Source of the DNA: Streptomyces sp. NRRL F-6676
GTDB taxonomy: Bacteria > Actinomycetota > Actinomycetes > Streptomycetales > Streptomycetaceae
Reading direction: 5' to 3'
NCBI RefSeq assembly: GCF_000725625.1
Contig: NZ_JOHS01000067.1
Location: 1-31,483 of the forward strand
Length of the DNA stretch: 31,483 bases
Below the pieces are notes generated by a model. It saw only the letters and a list, made by a program, of their open reading frames with translations, had not been told where the DNA came from and did not search any database. The position numbers and the translations under genes are program-made. Of this stretch, positions 1 to 8,177 are shown piece by piece; position 1 is the first letter of the stretch, and the number at the start of each line of letters is the position of its first letter.

Positions 1-288
1 GTCGTCGGCGTCAACCGCTTCCAGCTCGACGAGGAGGAACCCTACGAACCCCTCCGCGTCGACCCCGCCATCGAGGCCCGCCAGGCCGAACGCCTGGCGG
101 AACTCCGCGCCGAGCGCGACCAGCCGGCGGTCGATGCCGCCCTGGCGGCCCTGAAGAAGGCGGCCGAGGGCGACGACAACGTCCTGTACCCCATGAAGGA
201 GGCGCTGCGCGCCCGCGCCACGGTCGGCGAGGTGTGCAACGCGCTCCGCGAGGTGTGGGGGACCTACGTGCCGAGCGACGTGTTCTGA
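1..288 (+). CDS. Acyl-CoA mutase large subunit, C-terminal end (partial)
   Basis: The frame is open from base 1 and ends at TGA 286-288, giving the last 95 residues. The sequence resembles the end of the catalytic TIM-barrel subunit of B12-dependent acyl-CoA mutases (methylmalonyl-CoA or isobutyryl-CoA mutase): a VVGVNRF start, an EEEPYEPLRVDP segment, then an amphipathic helix and a final ALREVWGTYVPSDVF. These enzymes interconvert branched and linear acyl-CoA thioesters through an adenosylcobalamin radical. The protein stops right after the barrel, with no B12-binding domain, so it should work with a separate small B12-binding subunit, as in IcmA/IcmB-type enzymes. That arrangement is family knowledge; the small subunit is not in this window. 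Which acyl-CoA is used cannot be told from this fragment. Confidence 0.85.
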   Translation, partial: VVGVNRFQLDEEEPYEPLRVDPAIEARQAERLAELRAERDQPAVDAALAALKKAAEGDDNVLYPMKEALRARATVGEVCNALREVWGTYVPSDVF

Positions 289-321
289 CGCCGGCCGCGC
301 GGCGCCCCCCTCCCGGCCCTC

Positions 322-1746
322 TCACACCGGCAGGCGCCGGACCTTCCGCGCGTACTCCCACACGGCGTCCCTCGACGTCCCGTCGCCCGCCCAGCCCACG
401 TACCCGTCGGGCCGGACGAGGTAGAGGCCGGTGGTGTAGGCGCCGTGCGGGGAGATGCGGACGGTGCCGGGGACGTCCGCGTCGACCCCCACCGCCAGCG
501 GGGTCCACTGCGGCCCCTGGAACACGTCGAAGAGGCGCTTCCCGTCGACCGTCGCGTCGGGGGCGCGGTCGCCCGCCCGCAGGGCGTCCTCCGGGAGGTT
601 CTCCCGGGTCTCCACCGACAGCGACGACTCCCGGTAGTGCAGGTGGAGCTGAGTGGTGTCCGTGCCCCGGCGGGTCTCGCCGCGGTGCACGCTCGTGGAC
701 AGGCTGAGCATGCCGGCCGCGATGGCCCGCCGCTCCTCCTCGTAGGTGTCCAGCAGCGCCTTCGGCGCCGACTCGCGCAGTACCGCGCCCAGCTTCCAGC
801 CCAGGTTGTAGGCGTCCTGGACGCTGGTGTTCAGGCCCTGGCCGCCGGCCGGGGAGTGCGCATGGGCCGCGTCCCCGGCGAGGAAGACCCGCCCGTCCCG
901 GAAGCTTTCCGCCAGCCCCGTGCGCGGCCGGAAGGCCGAGGCCCAGCGGAGCTCGGTGACGTCCTCGGCGGCCAGGTGGGTGCGGGCGGCGACGACCTTG
1001 CGGACGCCCTCCAGGGAGAGGTCCGGGGTGACGCCTTCCGCGAAGCGGGCCATGATCTGGAAGTCCTCGGTGCCCGCGAGCGGGCAGATGGCGATCAGCT
1101 CCGGGTCGTCCTTCTCCGCGGGCGGGAACATGTGCCAGTTGTCGCGGTCGAGTCCGGTGAGCCGGACGTCGGCGACCATGTTCGGGTACGGGTCCACCTG
1201 CTCGCCCGTCATGCCGATGCCCAGGGTCCGCCGTACCGTCGAGCGGCCACCGTCCGCGGCGACGGCGTACTGGGCGCGCACCGTGCCGCCGTCGGCGAAG
1301 GCGACCGTGACCCCGTCGTCGTCCTGCGTGAGCCCGGTGACCTGCCGGCCGAAGGCGACCGTGCCGCCGAGCTCCAGCAGCCGCGCGTGCAGGATCTCCT
1401 GGGTGCGCCACTGCGGCACCATCCACGGCCGGTTGTACGGCATGCTCTCGCTCGGCTCGAGCGGGTCGAGCAGCTGATCCTCGCCCAGCCGCTGTCCGTC
1501 GCGCCACCTCAGCACGGCGGGGTAGTGACCGGCGACCGCGGTGATCGCGTCCACGATGCCGAGGTCGTGGAAGACCTCCATCGTGCGCGGCTGGATCCCC
1601 TTGCCGCGCGAGCCGGGGAAAAGGGTGTCCTCTCGCTCCACGACCAGCGCGTCCACGCCGCGCCGGGCCAGGTCGATCCCGAGTGCCAGGCCGGTGGGGC
1701 CCGCGCCGACGATGAGCACGTCCGTTGTCACGGCGGCAGGAGTCAT
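322..1746 (-). CDS. FAD-dependent monooxygenase (aromatic hydroxylase family)
   Basis: A 474-residue group A flavoprotein monooxygenase of the p-hydroxybenzoate hydroxylase/PheA-TfdB fold. The N-terminal FAD-binding GAGPTG lies at residues 14-19, the AADGGRS 'DG' motif at about 163-169, the GDAAH motif at 291-295 and GGQGLN at 301-306. A short C-terminal thioredoxin-like segment ends in LVRPDGYVGWAGDG. Such enzymes use NAD(P)H and O2 to hydroxylate an aromatic or polyketide-like substrate, and relatives include drug-inactivating enzymes such as rifampicin monooxygenase. The start is ATG 1746 with an AAGGAGA ribosome site 8 nt upstream. It is divergent from a TetR gene, and an inverted repeat sits between the likely promoter and the start, so repression by that TetR relieved by a small ligand is likely (inference). 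Substrate unknown. Confidence 0.9.
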   Translation of the reverse strand: MTPAAVTTDVLIVGAGPTGLALGIDLARRGVDALVVEREDTLFPGSRGKGIQPRTMEVFHDLGIVDAITAVAGHYPAVLRWRDGQRLGEDQLLDPLEPSESMPYNRPWMVPQWRTQEILHARLLELGGTVAFGRQVTGLTQDDDGVTVAFADGGTVRAQYAVAADGGRSTVRRTLGIGMTGEQVDPYPNMVADVRLTGLDRDNWHMFPPAEKDDPELIAICPLAGTEDFQIMARFAEGVTPDLSLEGVRKVVAARTHLAAEDVTELRWASAFRPRTGLAESFRDGRVFLAGDAAHAHSPAGGQGLNTSVQDAYNLGWKLGAVLRESAPKALLDTYEEERRAIAAGMLSLSTSVHRGETRRGTDTTQLHLHYRESSLSVETRENLPEDALRAGDRAPDATVDGKRLFDVFQGPQWTPLAVGVDADVPGTVRISPHGAYTTGLYLVRPDGYVGWAGDGTSRDAVWEYARKVRRLPV

Positions 1747-1759
1747 CGTGTCATTCTCC

Positions 1760-1772
1760 TTAACGATGTTAA
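1760..1772. promoter_or_regulatory. Probable TetR operator O1 (TTAAC-GAT-GTTAA)
   Basis: A 13-bp inverted repeat with perfect 5-bp arms around GAT. It lies just upstream of the monooxygenase ribosome site and next to a TATTTA -10-like element on the minus strand. A second copy with the same arms lies 38 bp away. A pair of identical palindromes between a TetR gene and its divergent neighbour is the standard layout for TetR-family operators. Binding is inferred. Confidence 0.7.
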
Positions 1773-1797
1773 ATACGCTTCAGGTTCGAGCATGCCT

Positions 1798-1810
1798 TTA
1801 ACGTTGTTAA
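1798..1810. promoter_or_regulatory. Probable TetR operator O2 (TTAAC-GTT-GTTAA)
   Basis: Second copy of the 13-bp inverted repeat. It overlaps the -35-like TTGTTA (1804-1809) of the predicted tetR promoter, so occupancy would block tetR itself (autoregulation, inferred). Confidence 0.7.
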
Positions 1811-1833
1811 GTGTCAAGTGGGCGCTGTAAAGT
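1804..1833 (+). promoter_or_regulatory. Putative tetR promoter, leaderless
   Basis: TTGTTA (1804-1809), an 18-bp spacer, then TAAAGT (1828-1833), a fair match to a vegetative promoter. The predicted transcription start falls at or next to GTG 1842, and no ribosome site precedes that codon. This is why I prefer 1842 over GTG 1818 as the start of the TetR gene. Confidence 0.45.
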
Positions 1834-1841
1834 CGTCGGAT

Positions 1842-2519
1842 GTGAGCACGGAACGGACGGAAAGCACCGCACGCGGCGAACGGCGCGTGCCCCTGGACCG
1901 CGCGCGGGTCGCCGAGACCGCGCTGCGGCTGCTGAACGAGGTGGGCCTGGAGGGCATGACCGTGCGCGCCATCGCCCGCGAACTGGACGTCAAGGCGCCC
2001 GCACTGTACTGGCACTTCAAGGACAAGCAGGCCCTGCTGGACGAGATGGCGACGGAGATGTTCCGCCGCATGGTCGCGAGCACCCGGCTGGACCCCGCCG
2101 ACACCTGGCGGGAGCGGCTGCTGAAGGCCAACCTCGGCCTGCGCGCCGCCCTGCTCGGCTATCGCGACGGCGCCCGCGTCTTCAGCGGCTCGCGCTTCAC
2201 CGGCGGCGTGCACGGCGAGCAGATGGAGGACACCCTGCGCCTCTTCACCGAGGCCGGCTTCACCCTCGCCCAGGCGGTACGGGCGACCCAGACGGCGTAT
2301 CTGTTCACCATCGGCTACGTCACCGAGGAACAGGGCGTCCAGCCCGTCCCCGGCGAACGCCGCGAGGGCTACGACATCGAGGAACGCGCCCGCATGCTCG
2401 CCGCGTACCCCCTGACGGCGGCGGCCGGCCGTGAGATCTTCGCGGACTACGACCACCACTTCGAGGAGGGTCTCGCGCTGCTGGTGGCGGGGGTGGGGGC
2501 GCGGTACGGCATCGCGTGA
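1842..2519 (+). CDS. TetR-family transcriptional repressor
   Basis: A 225-residue regulator. The N-terminal helix-turn-helix covers about residues 22-70, with the TVRAIARELDVKAPALYWHF recognition region at about 40-59. The rest is an all-helical ligand-binding and dimerisation domain resembling the TetR/TetR_C class, with several histidines and aromatics near the end (ADYDHHFEEGL). It probably represses the divergent monooxygenase and itself through the two palindromes at 1760-1772 and 1798-1810. An upstream in-frame GTG at 1818 would add eight residues. I chose 1842 because the promoter-like boxes place transcription there and neither start has a ribosome site. The inducer is unknown; pairing with a flavin monooxygenase suggests an aromatic or antibiotic-like molecule (inference). 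Confidence 0.88.
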   Translation: MSTERTESTARGERRVPLDRARVAETALRLLNEVGLEGMTVRAIARELDVKAPALYWHFKDKQALLDEMATEMFRRMVASTRLDPADTWRERLLKANLGLRAALLGYRDGARVFSGSRFTGGVHGEQMEDTLRLFTEAGFTLAQAVRATQTAYLFTIGYVTEEQGVQPVPGERREGYDIEERARMLAAYPLTAAAGREIFADYDHHFEEGLALLVAGVGARYGIA

Positions 2520-2530
2520 CGCGATGCCGG

Positions 2531-2553
2531 GCCTCCGGTCCCGTACCGGAGGC
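2531..2553 (+). terminator. Hairpin terminator after tetR
   Basis: Perfect 9-bp arms (GCCTCCGGT and ACCGGAGGC) around a 5-nt loop, starting 11 nt after the TetR stop. There is no T-run, which is usual for GC-rich actinobacterial terminators. Confidence 0.6.
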
Positions 2554-2838
2554 GGCGTAGGAGCGCGGCCTCGGGAACCGCTCCCTGGGGGAGCTGCCCC
2601 GGGCCGGCTGACCTCCCCGCCGCGCCCGGCGTAGTGGTACACGGCCACCATCGGCGCGGCGGCCAGGCGGAACCCGGCCGGGGAGCGCGGCCGCCCCTCC
2701 CGCCGCGGCGCGGCCCGCCGGTCCGGCGCCGCGGTCACGGCGGGCGCGCCGGGCGGCCGCGGCGCCGTGCGCACGACCGTCCCGGCCACGACCGTCCCGG
2801 CCACGAGGGTCCCCCTGGCGGTGGCGGGCCGGCGGCCG
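2554..2838. other. Intergenic stretch without a convincing gene
   Basis: A GC-rich interval between the tetR terminator and the 3' end of the leftward glycosyltransferase gene. Open frames cross it on both strands but resemble no family and lack a ribosome site. It contains a 15-bp unit (ACGACCGTCCCGGCC) repeated twice in tandem at 2773-2802, followed by a degenerate partial copy. Confidence 0.5.
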
Positions 2839-5556
2839 TCACTCGGATTTCAGGAGCCGGGCCGAGCGGTTGCCGAGCTGGAGGCGGACCGCCTCCTTGC
2901 GGGCGAGCTGCCTGATGGAGCGGCCGCGCGGGCCCATCAGCGCCGCGACGCGCGCGATCTCCGTCCAGACCCTGGCCCGGTCGCCGCCCGCGATCCCGGC
3001 CGCCGAGAGCAGTCGGCAGGCCGCCTTGACGTCGTCGCGGCGCGCCCGTATCTCGGCCATGCCGATGAGGACGTCGACCGGCTGCCTGCGGCGCAGTATC
3101 TCGGTGCCCACCCGCAGCGCGTCGTCGAACCTGCCCGCCTCGAAGTGCCGGGTGAAGTCCTCCGCGAGGAACTTGCCGTTGCGGGAGAGCACCGCGGAGA
3201 AGCGTGCGGGGGAGGAGCCGCCGTCGGCCGCCGGGAATTCGTCCGGCCCACCCGTCTCCCCCTCTTCGTACTCCTCGTCGTTCCCGTTGGTGACGGCCGT
3301 GTCCCGCGGCGTCCGGTCGTCCGGGCCGGGGAGCCCGAGTGCCGTCGTCATCCGGGCGGTGAACGCGGGGATGTCGAACAGTTCCTCGACGTCGCGGTAG
3401 TCCTTCTCCGACACCTCTTCGTCCAGGGCCCGGCGCAGCGCCTCCAGCGCCGCCTGCGGGGTGTACTCGGCGAAGGACCGGTAGCCGGGGACGCCCTCCA
3501 GGACCTCCCGGGAGCCCACCCGGTGATAGGTGACCGTGCGCAGCCGCTGCTGCACCGCCTCGACCACCGAGAGCGGCATCGGGTCGTCCACGCTGGAGAG
3601 GAAGAAGACGTCGGAGGCGGCGAGTTCGTCCCGCACCCGGTCGCGGGAGAGCGCGCCCATCCACTCCACGCGGTCCGACAGCAGCGTCGTGCTCTTGATC
3701 CGCCACGTCCTGTGGCCGATCCAGGCGAACCGCCACGGCAGCCCCTGGGTGTGCGCCAGCTCGGCGACGCGCGAGAAGAGGTCGAGCCCCTTGCGGTCCT
3801 GCATGGAGCCGACCATCACGATGCGCGGCGCGCCGTCCGGGACCCGCCGCGCGAGGGGGCGGTGGGTGTCACGAGGGACCGTGTTGTAGACCACGACCGG
3901 TTCGCCCACGCCCAGTTGACGGAACATGTCCGCCTGGGCGGTGGAGACGCACAGGACCTTCAGCCGCGGCAGCAGGGACAGCATCTCCTGGTGCCGCAGC
4001 GTGTGTTCCCCGCCCTCGAAGTTCATGACGTACTCGGTCTCGTGCGCGTACAGCGCCACCGCCCTGCCGGTGTCGAGCAGCGCCTGGACCAGTTCGTTGG
4101 CCAGCGGCGAACGCCAGAACGGGGCGAGGCTGTTGACCAGTACGACCTCGGCGTCCCCGAGGTCGGCGAGGACGTCCGTGGAGCGGGTGTAGGCGCCGAG
4201 GTCGAAGTAGCGGACGTCCACCGGGCTCTGCGAGAGGAGCGCCTGGGTGTACGTGAGCACGGGGATCGCCACACCGGTGACGTACGAGAAACCGAGACCG
4301 AGGACCGCCAGCGAACGCGGCCGCTCCACCTGCCGCTGGATCGCCTGGAGCGCCCGGTCCGCCCGCGAGAGCTCCCCGCCCGGCTCCTCCCGCGGCGCCG
4401 ACGCCTGCCGGGCCCGCCGCTCCCCGGGGACGCCGGCCTCCTGGACGACGCGCAGCACGCGCTCGGCCACGTCCTCGTGGAAGGCGAGGAAGTGCTCGAC
4501 CGGCTCGCCGTGCACATTGGCCGCGAACTTGCCCGAGCGCCGCAGGTCGGCGGTGACGTCGGCGAGTTCCCCGACGCTGCCCACGTTGCGCAGCAGCGGG
4601 TGGTTGACCGTGGGGAAGACGATGTTGAGCGGTGGCGGGCTGAACAGGATCAGCGGGGTGCCCGCCCGCAGGGTCTGGAGATACGTCGTCGAGAAGAAGG
4701 TGACCGCGAGGTCGTAACCGTCGAGCGCCTCCGCGTCCAGCAGCGCCTTCTCGTCCAGGACCGTCACGTCGGGCAGGGTGCGCAGCCAGCCGAGGTGGCC
4801 GTCGAGCGTCGAGGGGTGCGGCTTGATCTCGACCTCGCCGAACTGGGCCAGTGCCGCGCACAGGTCGGCGAGTTGCTCACGGTGGTCCGCGCGGGAGAGC
4901 TTGCGCTGGTCGGACAGAGGCTGGTCCAGGACGACGATGCGCAGCGGTGCGCCAGCTTCCTTGCCGTGCCGGTGTGTGGTGGAGCGGGCGGCGCGCAGCA
5001 GGGCGGGGTCGTCGCTGTGGCCGAGGCCGCCGGTGATGTGGACCGGGACGGCGGAGTCGGCGGAGCGGAACATCAGGTGCTGCGCGGTGGCGGGCCCCCA
5101 GACGCAGACGGCCGCGACCGAGGAGGAACCGTAGTACCAGTTCTGGTCGTGCAGCCCGGGCCCGGTCTCCTTGAAGTGGAAGTCCAGATGCCCGTCCTGC
5201 ACCAGGACCAGCGGCAGCGAGGCGCCCAGCGCCCCGGCCACCCGGCGTCCGCGCTGCGACTGGTCGTTGAACAGCACCAGCCGGTCGATGCCCTCCTGTT
5301 CGGTGAACAGACGCAGCCGGGCGCCGAGTTCCTCGAGGAACTCCGCCTCGCTCAGTGCCTCGTCCACCGTGAACAGGTTGCGCACCGCGAGGCCGTCGAG
5401 CCGGGCCGCCGTCTCCTCCTCGATCCAGCCGGCGACATTGCCGTCCCGGTCGGCCGTGACCAGGTGGAACGAGTGGTCCCCGGCCTGAGAGGCCCGCATG
5501 ATCCGCGAGGCGAGATGGACGCCATTGCGGTTCTCGACAAACACAGCGATACGCAT
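2839..5556 (-). CDS. Two-module glycosyltransferase (polysialyltransferase-like + GT4)
   Basis: A 905-residue cytoplasmic protein with no membrane segments. Residues 1-375 form a GT-B-like module with a KPHP motif at about 245-248 and FFSTTYLQTLRAGTP at about 286-300, features shared with polysialyltransferase and capsule-type transferases. Residues 412-740 form a GT4-type module with GSMQDRKGLDLF at about 584-595 and an E-x7-E-like segment in DDPMPLSVVEA at about 657-667. An acidic linker (about 755-775) leads to a helical tail (about 780-905). ATG 5556 is chosen because homology-like sequence begins at MRIAVFVENRNG; the frame stays open to 5739, but that part looks non-coding. Its place beside CMP-nonulosonate genes suggests it adds two kinds of sugar to a cell-surface polymer (inference). 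Confidence 0.82.
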   Translation of the reverse strand: MRIAVFVENRNGVHLASRIMRASQAGDHSFHLVTADRDGNVAGWIEEETAARLDGLAVRNLFTVDEALSEAEFLEELGARLRLFTEQEGIDRLVLFNDQSQRGRRVAGALGASLPLVLVQDGHLDFHFKETGPGLHDQNWYYGSSSVAAVCVWGPATAQHLMFRSADSAVPVHITGGLGHSDDPALLRAARSTTHRHGKEAGAPLRIVVLDQPLSDQRKLSRADHREQLADLCAALAQFGEVEIKPHPSTLDGHLGWLRTLPDVTVLDEKALLDAEALDGYDLAVTFFSTTYLQTLRAGTPLILFSPPPLNIVFPTVNHPLLRNVGSVGELADVTADLRRSGKFAANVHGEPVEHFLAFHEDVAERVLRVVQEAGVPGERRARQASAPREEPGGELSRADRALQAIQRQVERPRSLAVLGLGFSYVTGVAIPVLTYTQALLSQSPVDVRYFDLGAYTRSTDVLADLGDAEVVLVNSLAPFWRSPLANELVQALLDTGRAVALYAHETEYVMNFEGGEHTLRHQEMLSLLPRLKVLCVSTAQADMFRQLGVGEPVVVYNTVPRDTHRPLARRVPDGAPRIVMVGSMQDRKGLDLFSRVAELAHTQGLPWRFAWIGHRTWRIKSTTLLSDRVEWMGALSRDRVRDELAASDVFFLSSVDDPMPLSVVEAVQQRLRTVTYHRVGSREVLEGVPGYRSFAEYTPQAALEALRRALDEEVSEKDYRDVEELFDIPAFTARMTTALGLPGPDDRTPRDTAVTNGNDEEYEEGETGGPDEFPAADGGSSPARFSAVLSRNGKFLAEDFTRHFEAGRFDDALRVGTEILRRRQPVDVLIGMAEIRARRDDVKAACRLLSAAGIAGGDRARVWTEIARVAALMGPRGRSIRQLARKEAVRLQLGNRSARLLKSE

Positions 5557-5688
5557 GGAAGTATCAGTCCGCTCCGCATACTCGGGAATCTCGGGAAGAA
5601 AGGAAGAAGAGGCCCGGACGCGGCAGGCCCCGTGCGGGTGCGGCCGGAAAAAAGTCGGGAACATCTCCTTCTGCGCATGAAATATGAG

Positions 5689-5725
5689 CCTGTTTCCCCG
5701 GGTGTCGAACGCCGGGGAAACCAGG
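5689..5725 (-). terminator. Hairpin between the two leftward glycan genes
   Basis: Perfect 9-bp arms (5693-5701 and 5712-5720), extended by CCTG/CAGG across one bulged base, with a 10-nt loop. Read leftward it is followed by an AT-rich stretch, which is unusual here. It sits in the 231-bp gap between the polysialyltransferase-family gene and the 905-residue transferase gene, so it could terminate or attenuate read-through. Confidence 0.5.
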
Positions 5726-5787
5726 GGTGAACATTCCATGTGCGGCCGGTGCCGCTGGTGGTGCCGTGGCCGGTGCCGCGGGTGGTG

Positions 5788-7194
5788 TCAGCGCCGTTTG
5801 GCGCCGCCGCCGCCCGATTTCGCCCGGCGCACCGCCTTCCGCATCGCCCGTGCCCGCCGCACCACCCGTCGCGCCGTCGCGTTGTTCGGCAGGAAGGCCA
5901 GGCGCTCGGGGATGCCGCCGGGCAGGCCGAGCGAGGTGAGGCGCTTCTTGCGGAAGTAGCGGCGGGTGCGGGGGGCGAGGTGGGCGGAGAGGTAGCGGGT
6001 CGCGGCCGGGCGCAGGGAGCGGTGCAGCTGGGGCTGCATGACGAAGCCGACCGCGGTGACCAGCTCGGTCAGCCGGTCCGCCGGCACCGGCTCCTCGCCG
6101 GGCCGTCCCTCCAGGTCCGGCAGCAGCGCGTCGGCCAGCACCACCGGGACCCGGTTGCTGTTCTGGTACGGCGTCAGCCGCTCCAGCAGCAGCTCGGTGC
6201 CGACCCGGGCGACCGGCAGGTCGTAGAACGCGGACGCGGTGAACAGCGCGGTCGAGAAGCAGCCGACGACCAGCGCGGGCCGGGCCCGTTCGAACAGCAC
6301 CTCGGCGAGGACCGGCGTGTCCAGGACGGTCAGCTCCACGCCCAGCTTCTCCGCCTCCGCCTCCAGGACCCGGCTGTAGCGGGCCGGTGCGGTCGGGTGC
6401 GGCTTGAAGACGAGGGCGCGGTGGCCGCGTTCGACCGCCCCGCGCGCCATCGACACATGCAGCCGCTCCTCCTCCTCGGGGGAGAGGATGCCGAGCGCGG
6501 ACAGGTACTGGCCGAGCAGCAGCGCCGCCCCCTCGGGCAGCTCCGGCGGCTCCGGCACGGCCGAACCGAGCTCGCCGAGGACCTTCAGGAAGGCCGGCGT
6601 CGGCACCAGATGCGCCGGGACGTCGAACTCGGTGAGCAGCAGCGGCGTCAGCCCCGGCACGAGGTCCAGGTGGAGCAGCCGGCGGACCCGGGTGCCGACC
6701 AGCGGGTCCAGCTTGTTGCGCGTGGGGCCGTAGCTCATCAGTCCGTCGGCGTAGACGTCGACCGGCGCGTCCGTGAACAGGGTGGCGATCGAGAGCGCGG
6801 GCGCGACCTGAAGCGACTCCAGGGCCAGCTCCACCCGGTCCTCGCCGAGCCCCCACAGCAGTCGCAGATACCGCTCGAACAGGGGGACGTCGTCGGGGCG
6901 CGGCGTCCAGGCGCCTGGGTGGAAGGGGCGGATCGCCTCGTTCCAGGACAGCACGCCGTCGAAGTGCGCGCGCAGCGGGGCGAAGCCCGGCATCTCGTCC
7001 AGGGCGGGGGTGGTCTCCGGGGTGGTGGAGTTGTTGCAGACCAGCAGCAGCCGCCGGTCCGCCTCGGCGAACAGGCCGGATTCGAGGGCGGCGGCCAGGG
7101 TGGCGGCGCCGTAGAGGGTGGAGGCGCAGAAGATCTGCGTGGTCCGGGGGCGGGTGGCCCCGGGGCGCTGCTCGTGGTGGTTACGGGGCATCAC
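5788..7194 (-). CDS. Polysialyltransferase-family glycosyltransferase
   Basis: A 468-residue protein resembling the alpha-2,8-polysialyltransferase (POLYST) family, which transfers sialic-acid-like sugars from CMP donors onto a growing chain. Visible features are VYADGLMSYGPTRNK at about 147-161, the KPHP motif at 264-267 (typically contacting the nucleotide phosphates) and GCFSTALFTA at about 311-320. The very basic tail (about 405-468) could bind the membrane or an anionic polymer. GTG 7194 overlaps the upstream GT2 stop by 4 nt (GTGA), with ATG 7191 as an equally coupled alternative. The nearby CMP-nonulosonate synthetase could supply its donor. Function in teichulosonic acid polymerisation is inferred. 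Confidence 0.8.
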   Translation of the reverse strand: MMPRNHHEQRPGATRPRTTQIFCASTLYGAATLAAALESGLFAEADRRLLLVCNNSTTPETTPALDEMPGFAPLRAHFDGVLSWNEAIRPFHPGAWTPRPDDVPLFERYLRLLWGLGEDRVELALESLQVAPALSIATLFTDAPVDVYADGLMSYGPTRNKLDPLVGTRVRRLLHLDLVPGLTPLLLTEFDVPAHLVPTPAFLKVLGELGSAVPEPPELPEGAALLLGQYLSALGILSPEEEERLHVSMARGAVERGHRALVFKPHPTAPARYSRVLEAEAEKLGVELTVLDTPVLAEVLFERARPALVVGCFSTALFTASAFYDLPVARVGTELLLERLTPYQNSNRVPVVLADALLPDLEGRPGEEPVPADRLTELVTAVGFVMQPQLHRSLRPAATRYLSAHLAPRTRRYFRKKRLTSLGLPGGIPERLAFLPNNATARRVVRRARAMRKAVRRAKSGGGGAKRR

Positions 7195-8177
7195 GCGGCC
7201 GCCTTCGCTGTGGTGATCCGGCGTCGCAGCCGCCGCAGCTTCGCCGCGCGGTGCAGATCCATGGTGTCGAGTACGTCGCCGAGCGCGTCCTGCGGCATGC
7301 GCCGGATCGCGGCCGCGCTCATCGCCCGCAGCTGTCTGGCCACGGCGGGTTCGAACTTGCCCTCGTCGGCGAGGTGGTGGGCGATGATCGCGCAGTACGT
7401 GCGGACCGCCTTCGGCAGCAGCCGTGCGGCGTCCGCGTCCCGCGCCGTCTCCTCGATCACCTGATCGAAGGCGCGGATGAAGTCGAGTTGACGGACGTCA
7501 CCGATCTGGGTGAGGGAGGAGGCGACCCCGCGCCGGTAGAACACGCCGAGCAGCCCGACCACGGCGAACGACTCCGCCTCGCGGTGCAGCTTCCAGATCC
7601 ACGGCCGGTCCTCGGCCGTGCGCAGCCCGTCCGTGAAGTGCAGCAGACCACGGTCGACCAGCCGCCGGTGGTAGATCCCGGCCCAGGCGTAGGCGTAGTC
7701 CACGGAGGTGCCGCGCTCGGCGGGCAGGATCGACTCGCGCGGGTTCAGCACCTCGCCCCGCCGGCCGACCGGCACCCGGTGCACGGTGCGGGCGCGGGCG
7801 GTGGCCTGCACATGGTCGGTGCGGACGAAGTCGCAGCCCAGGTCCTCGATCGCGGCGAGCAGCTGCGCGAGGTAGCCGGGGGCGAGCCAGTCGTCGCCGT
7901 CGAGGAACGTCAGATACTCGCCGCCCGCCGCGTCCAGACCGGTGTTGCGCGCGGTGGCGAGTCCTCCGTTCTCCTCGTGGCGGACGTACCGCACCCGGGC
8001 GACGCCGGAGAGTTCCTCGGCGGCGCGTTCGAGCAGGGCGGGCGTCTCGTCCCTGGAATGGTCGTCCACCAGCACGAACTCGAAGTCCTTGCGGGAATTG
8101 AGCCGCAGACTTCTGAGCGTGTCCGGCGCGTATTGCTGGACGTTGTAGAACGGCACGATCACGGAGAGCTTGGGCAC
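7191..8177 (-). CDS. Family 2 glycosyltransferase
   Basis: A 328-residue protein with an N-terminal GT-A domain: SVIVPFYN at 5-12, LVDD at 36-39, NGGLATARNTGL at about 70-81 and the metal-binding DGDD at about 93-96. The C-terminal half is helical, basic and without membrane spans. GT2 enzymes transfer a sugar from a nucleotide-sugar donor, here probably onto the surface polymer or its lipid-linked primer. GTG 8177 is chosen because the conserved beta strand begins two codons later. No ribosome site precedes it, but TAGCGT lies 7 nt upstream, suggesting a leaderless transcript. It is first in a leftward unit and translationally coupled to the polysialyltransferase-family gene. Donor and acceptor unknown. 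Confidence 0.88.
   Translation of the reverse strand: MPKLSVIVPFYNVQQYAPDTLRSLRLNSRKDFEFVLVDDHSRDETPALLERAAEELSGVARVRYVRHEENGGLATARNTGLDAAGGEYLTFLDGDDWLAPGYLAQLLAAIEDLGCDFVRTDHVQATARARTVHRVPVGRRGEVLNPRESILPAERGTSVDYAYAWAGIYHRRLVDRGLLHFTDGLRTAEDRPWIWKLHREAESFAVVGLLGVFYRRGVASSLTQIGDVRQLDFIRAFDQVIEETARDADAARLLPKAVRTYCAIIAHHLADEGKFEPAVARQLRAMSAAAIRRMPQDALGDVLDTMDLHRAAKLRRLRRRITTAKAAA

Noticed and set aside
302..304. NTDNR in adenosine deaminase as a broken active site (protein residues 302-306)
   Set aside because: The metal-binding aspartate is retained; the TDNR form appears, to my knowledge, in other actinobacterial adenosine deaminases, so I treat it as a lineage variant. The coordinates given are residue numbers of the protein encoded at 28620-29735.
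341..356. CGCGCGTA inside the monooxygenase gene as another nucleoside-regulon site
   Set aside because: Only part of the palindrome is present and it lies within coding sequence far from a promoter.
1743..2804. 353-codon minus-strand frame over the TetR gene
   Set aside because: Antisense shadow; the TetR reading on the other strand has a full helix-turn-helix and a sensible domain layout.
2767..5730. 987-codon plus-strand open frame opposite the large glycosyltransferase gene
   Set aside because: It is the high-GC antisense shadow of the minus-strand gene, full of Arg/Gly/Ala/Val with no family motifs; the minus frame carries clear transferase motifs.
5557..5739. 61-residue N-terminal extension of the large glycosyltransferase
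   Set aside because: No conserved features; the GT-like sequence begins at ATG 5556, and the possible ATG at 5664 directly abuts its only ribosome-site-like GGAG.
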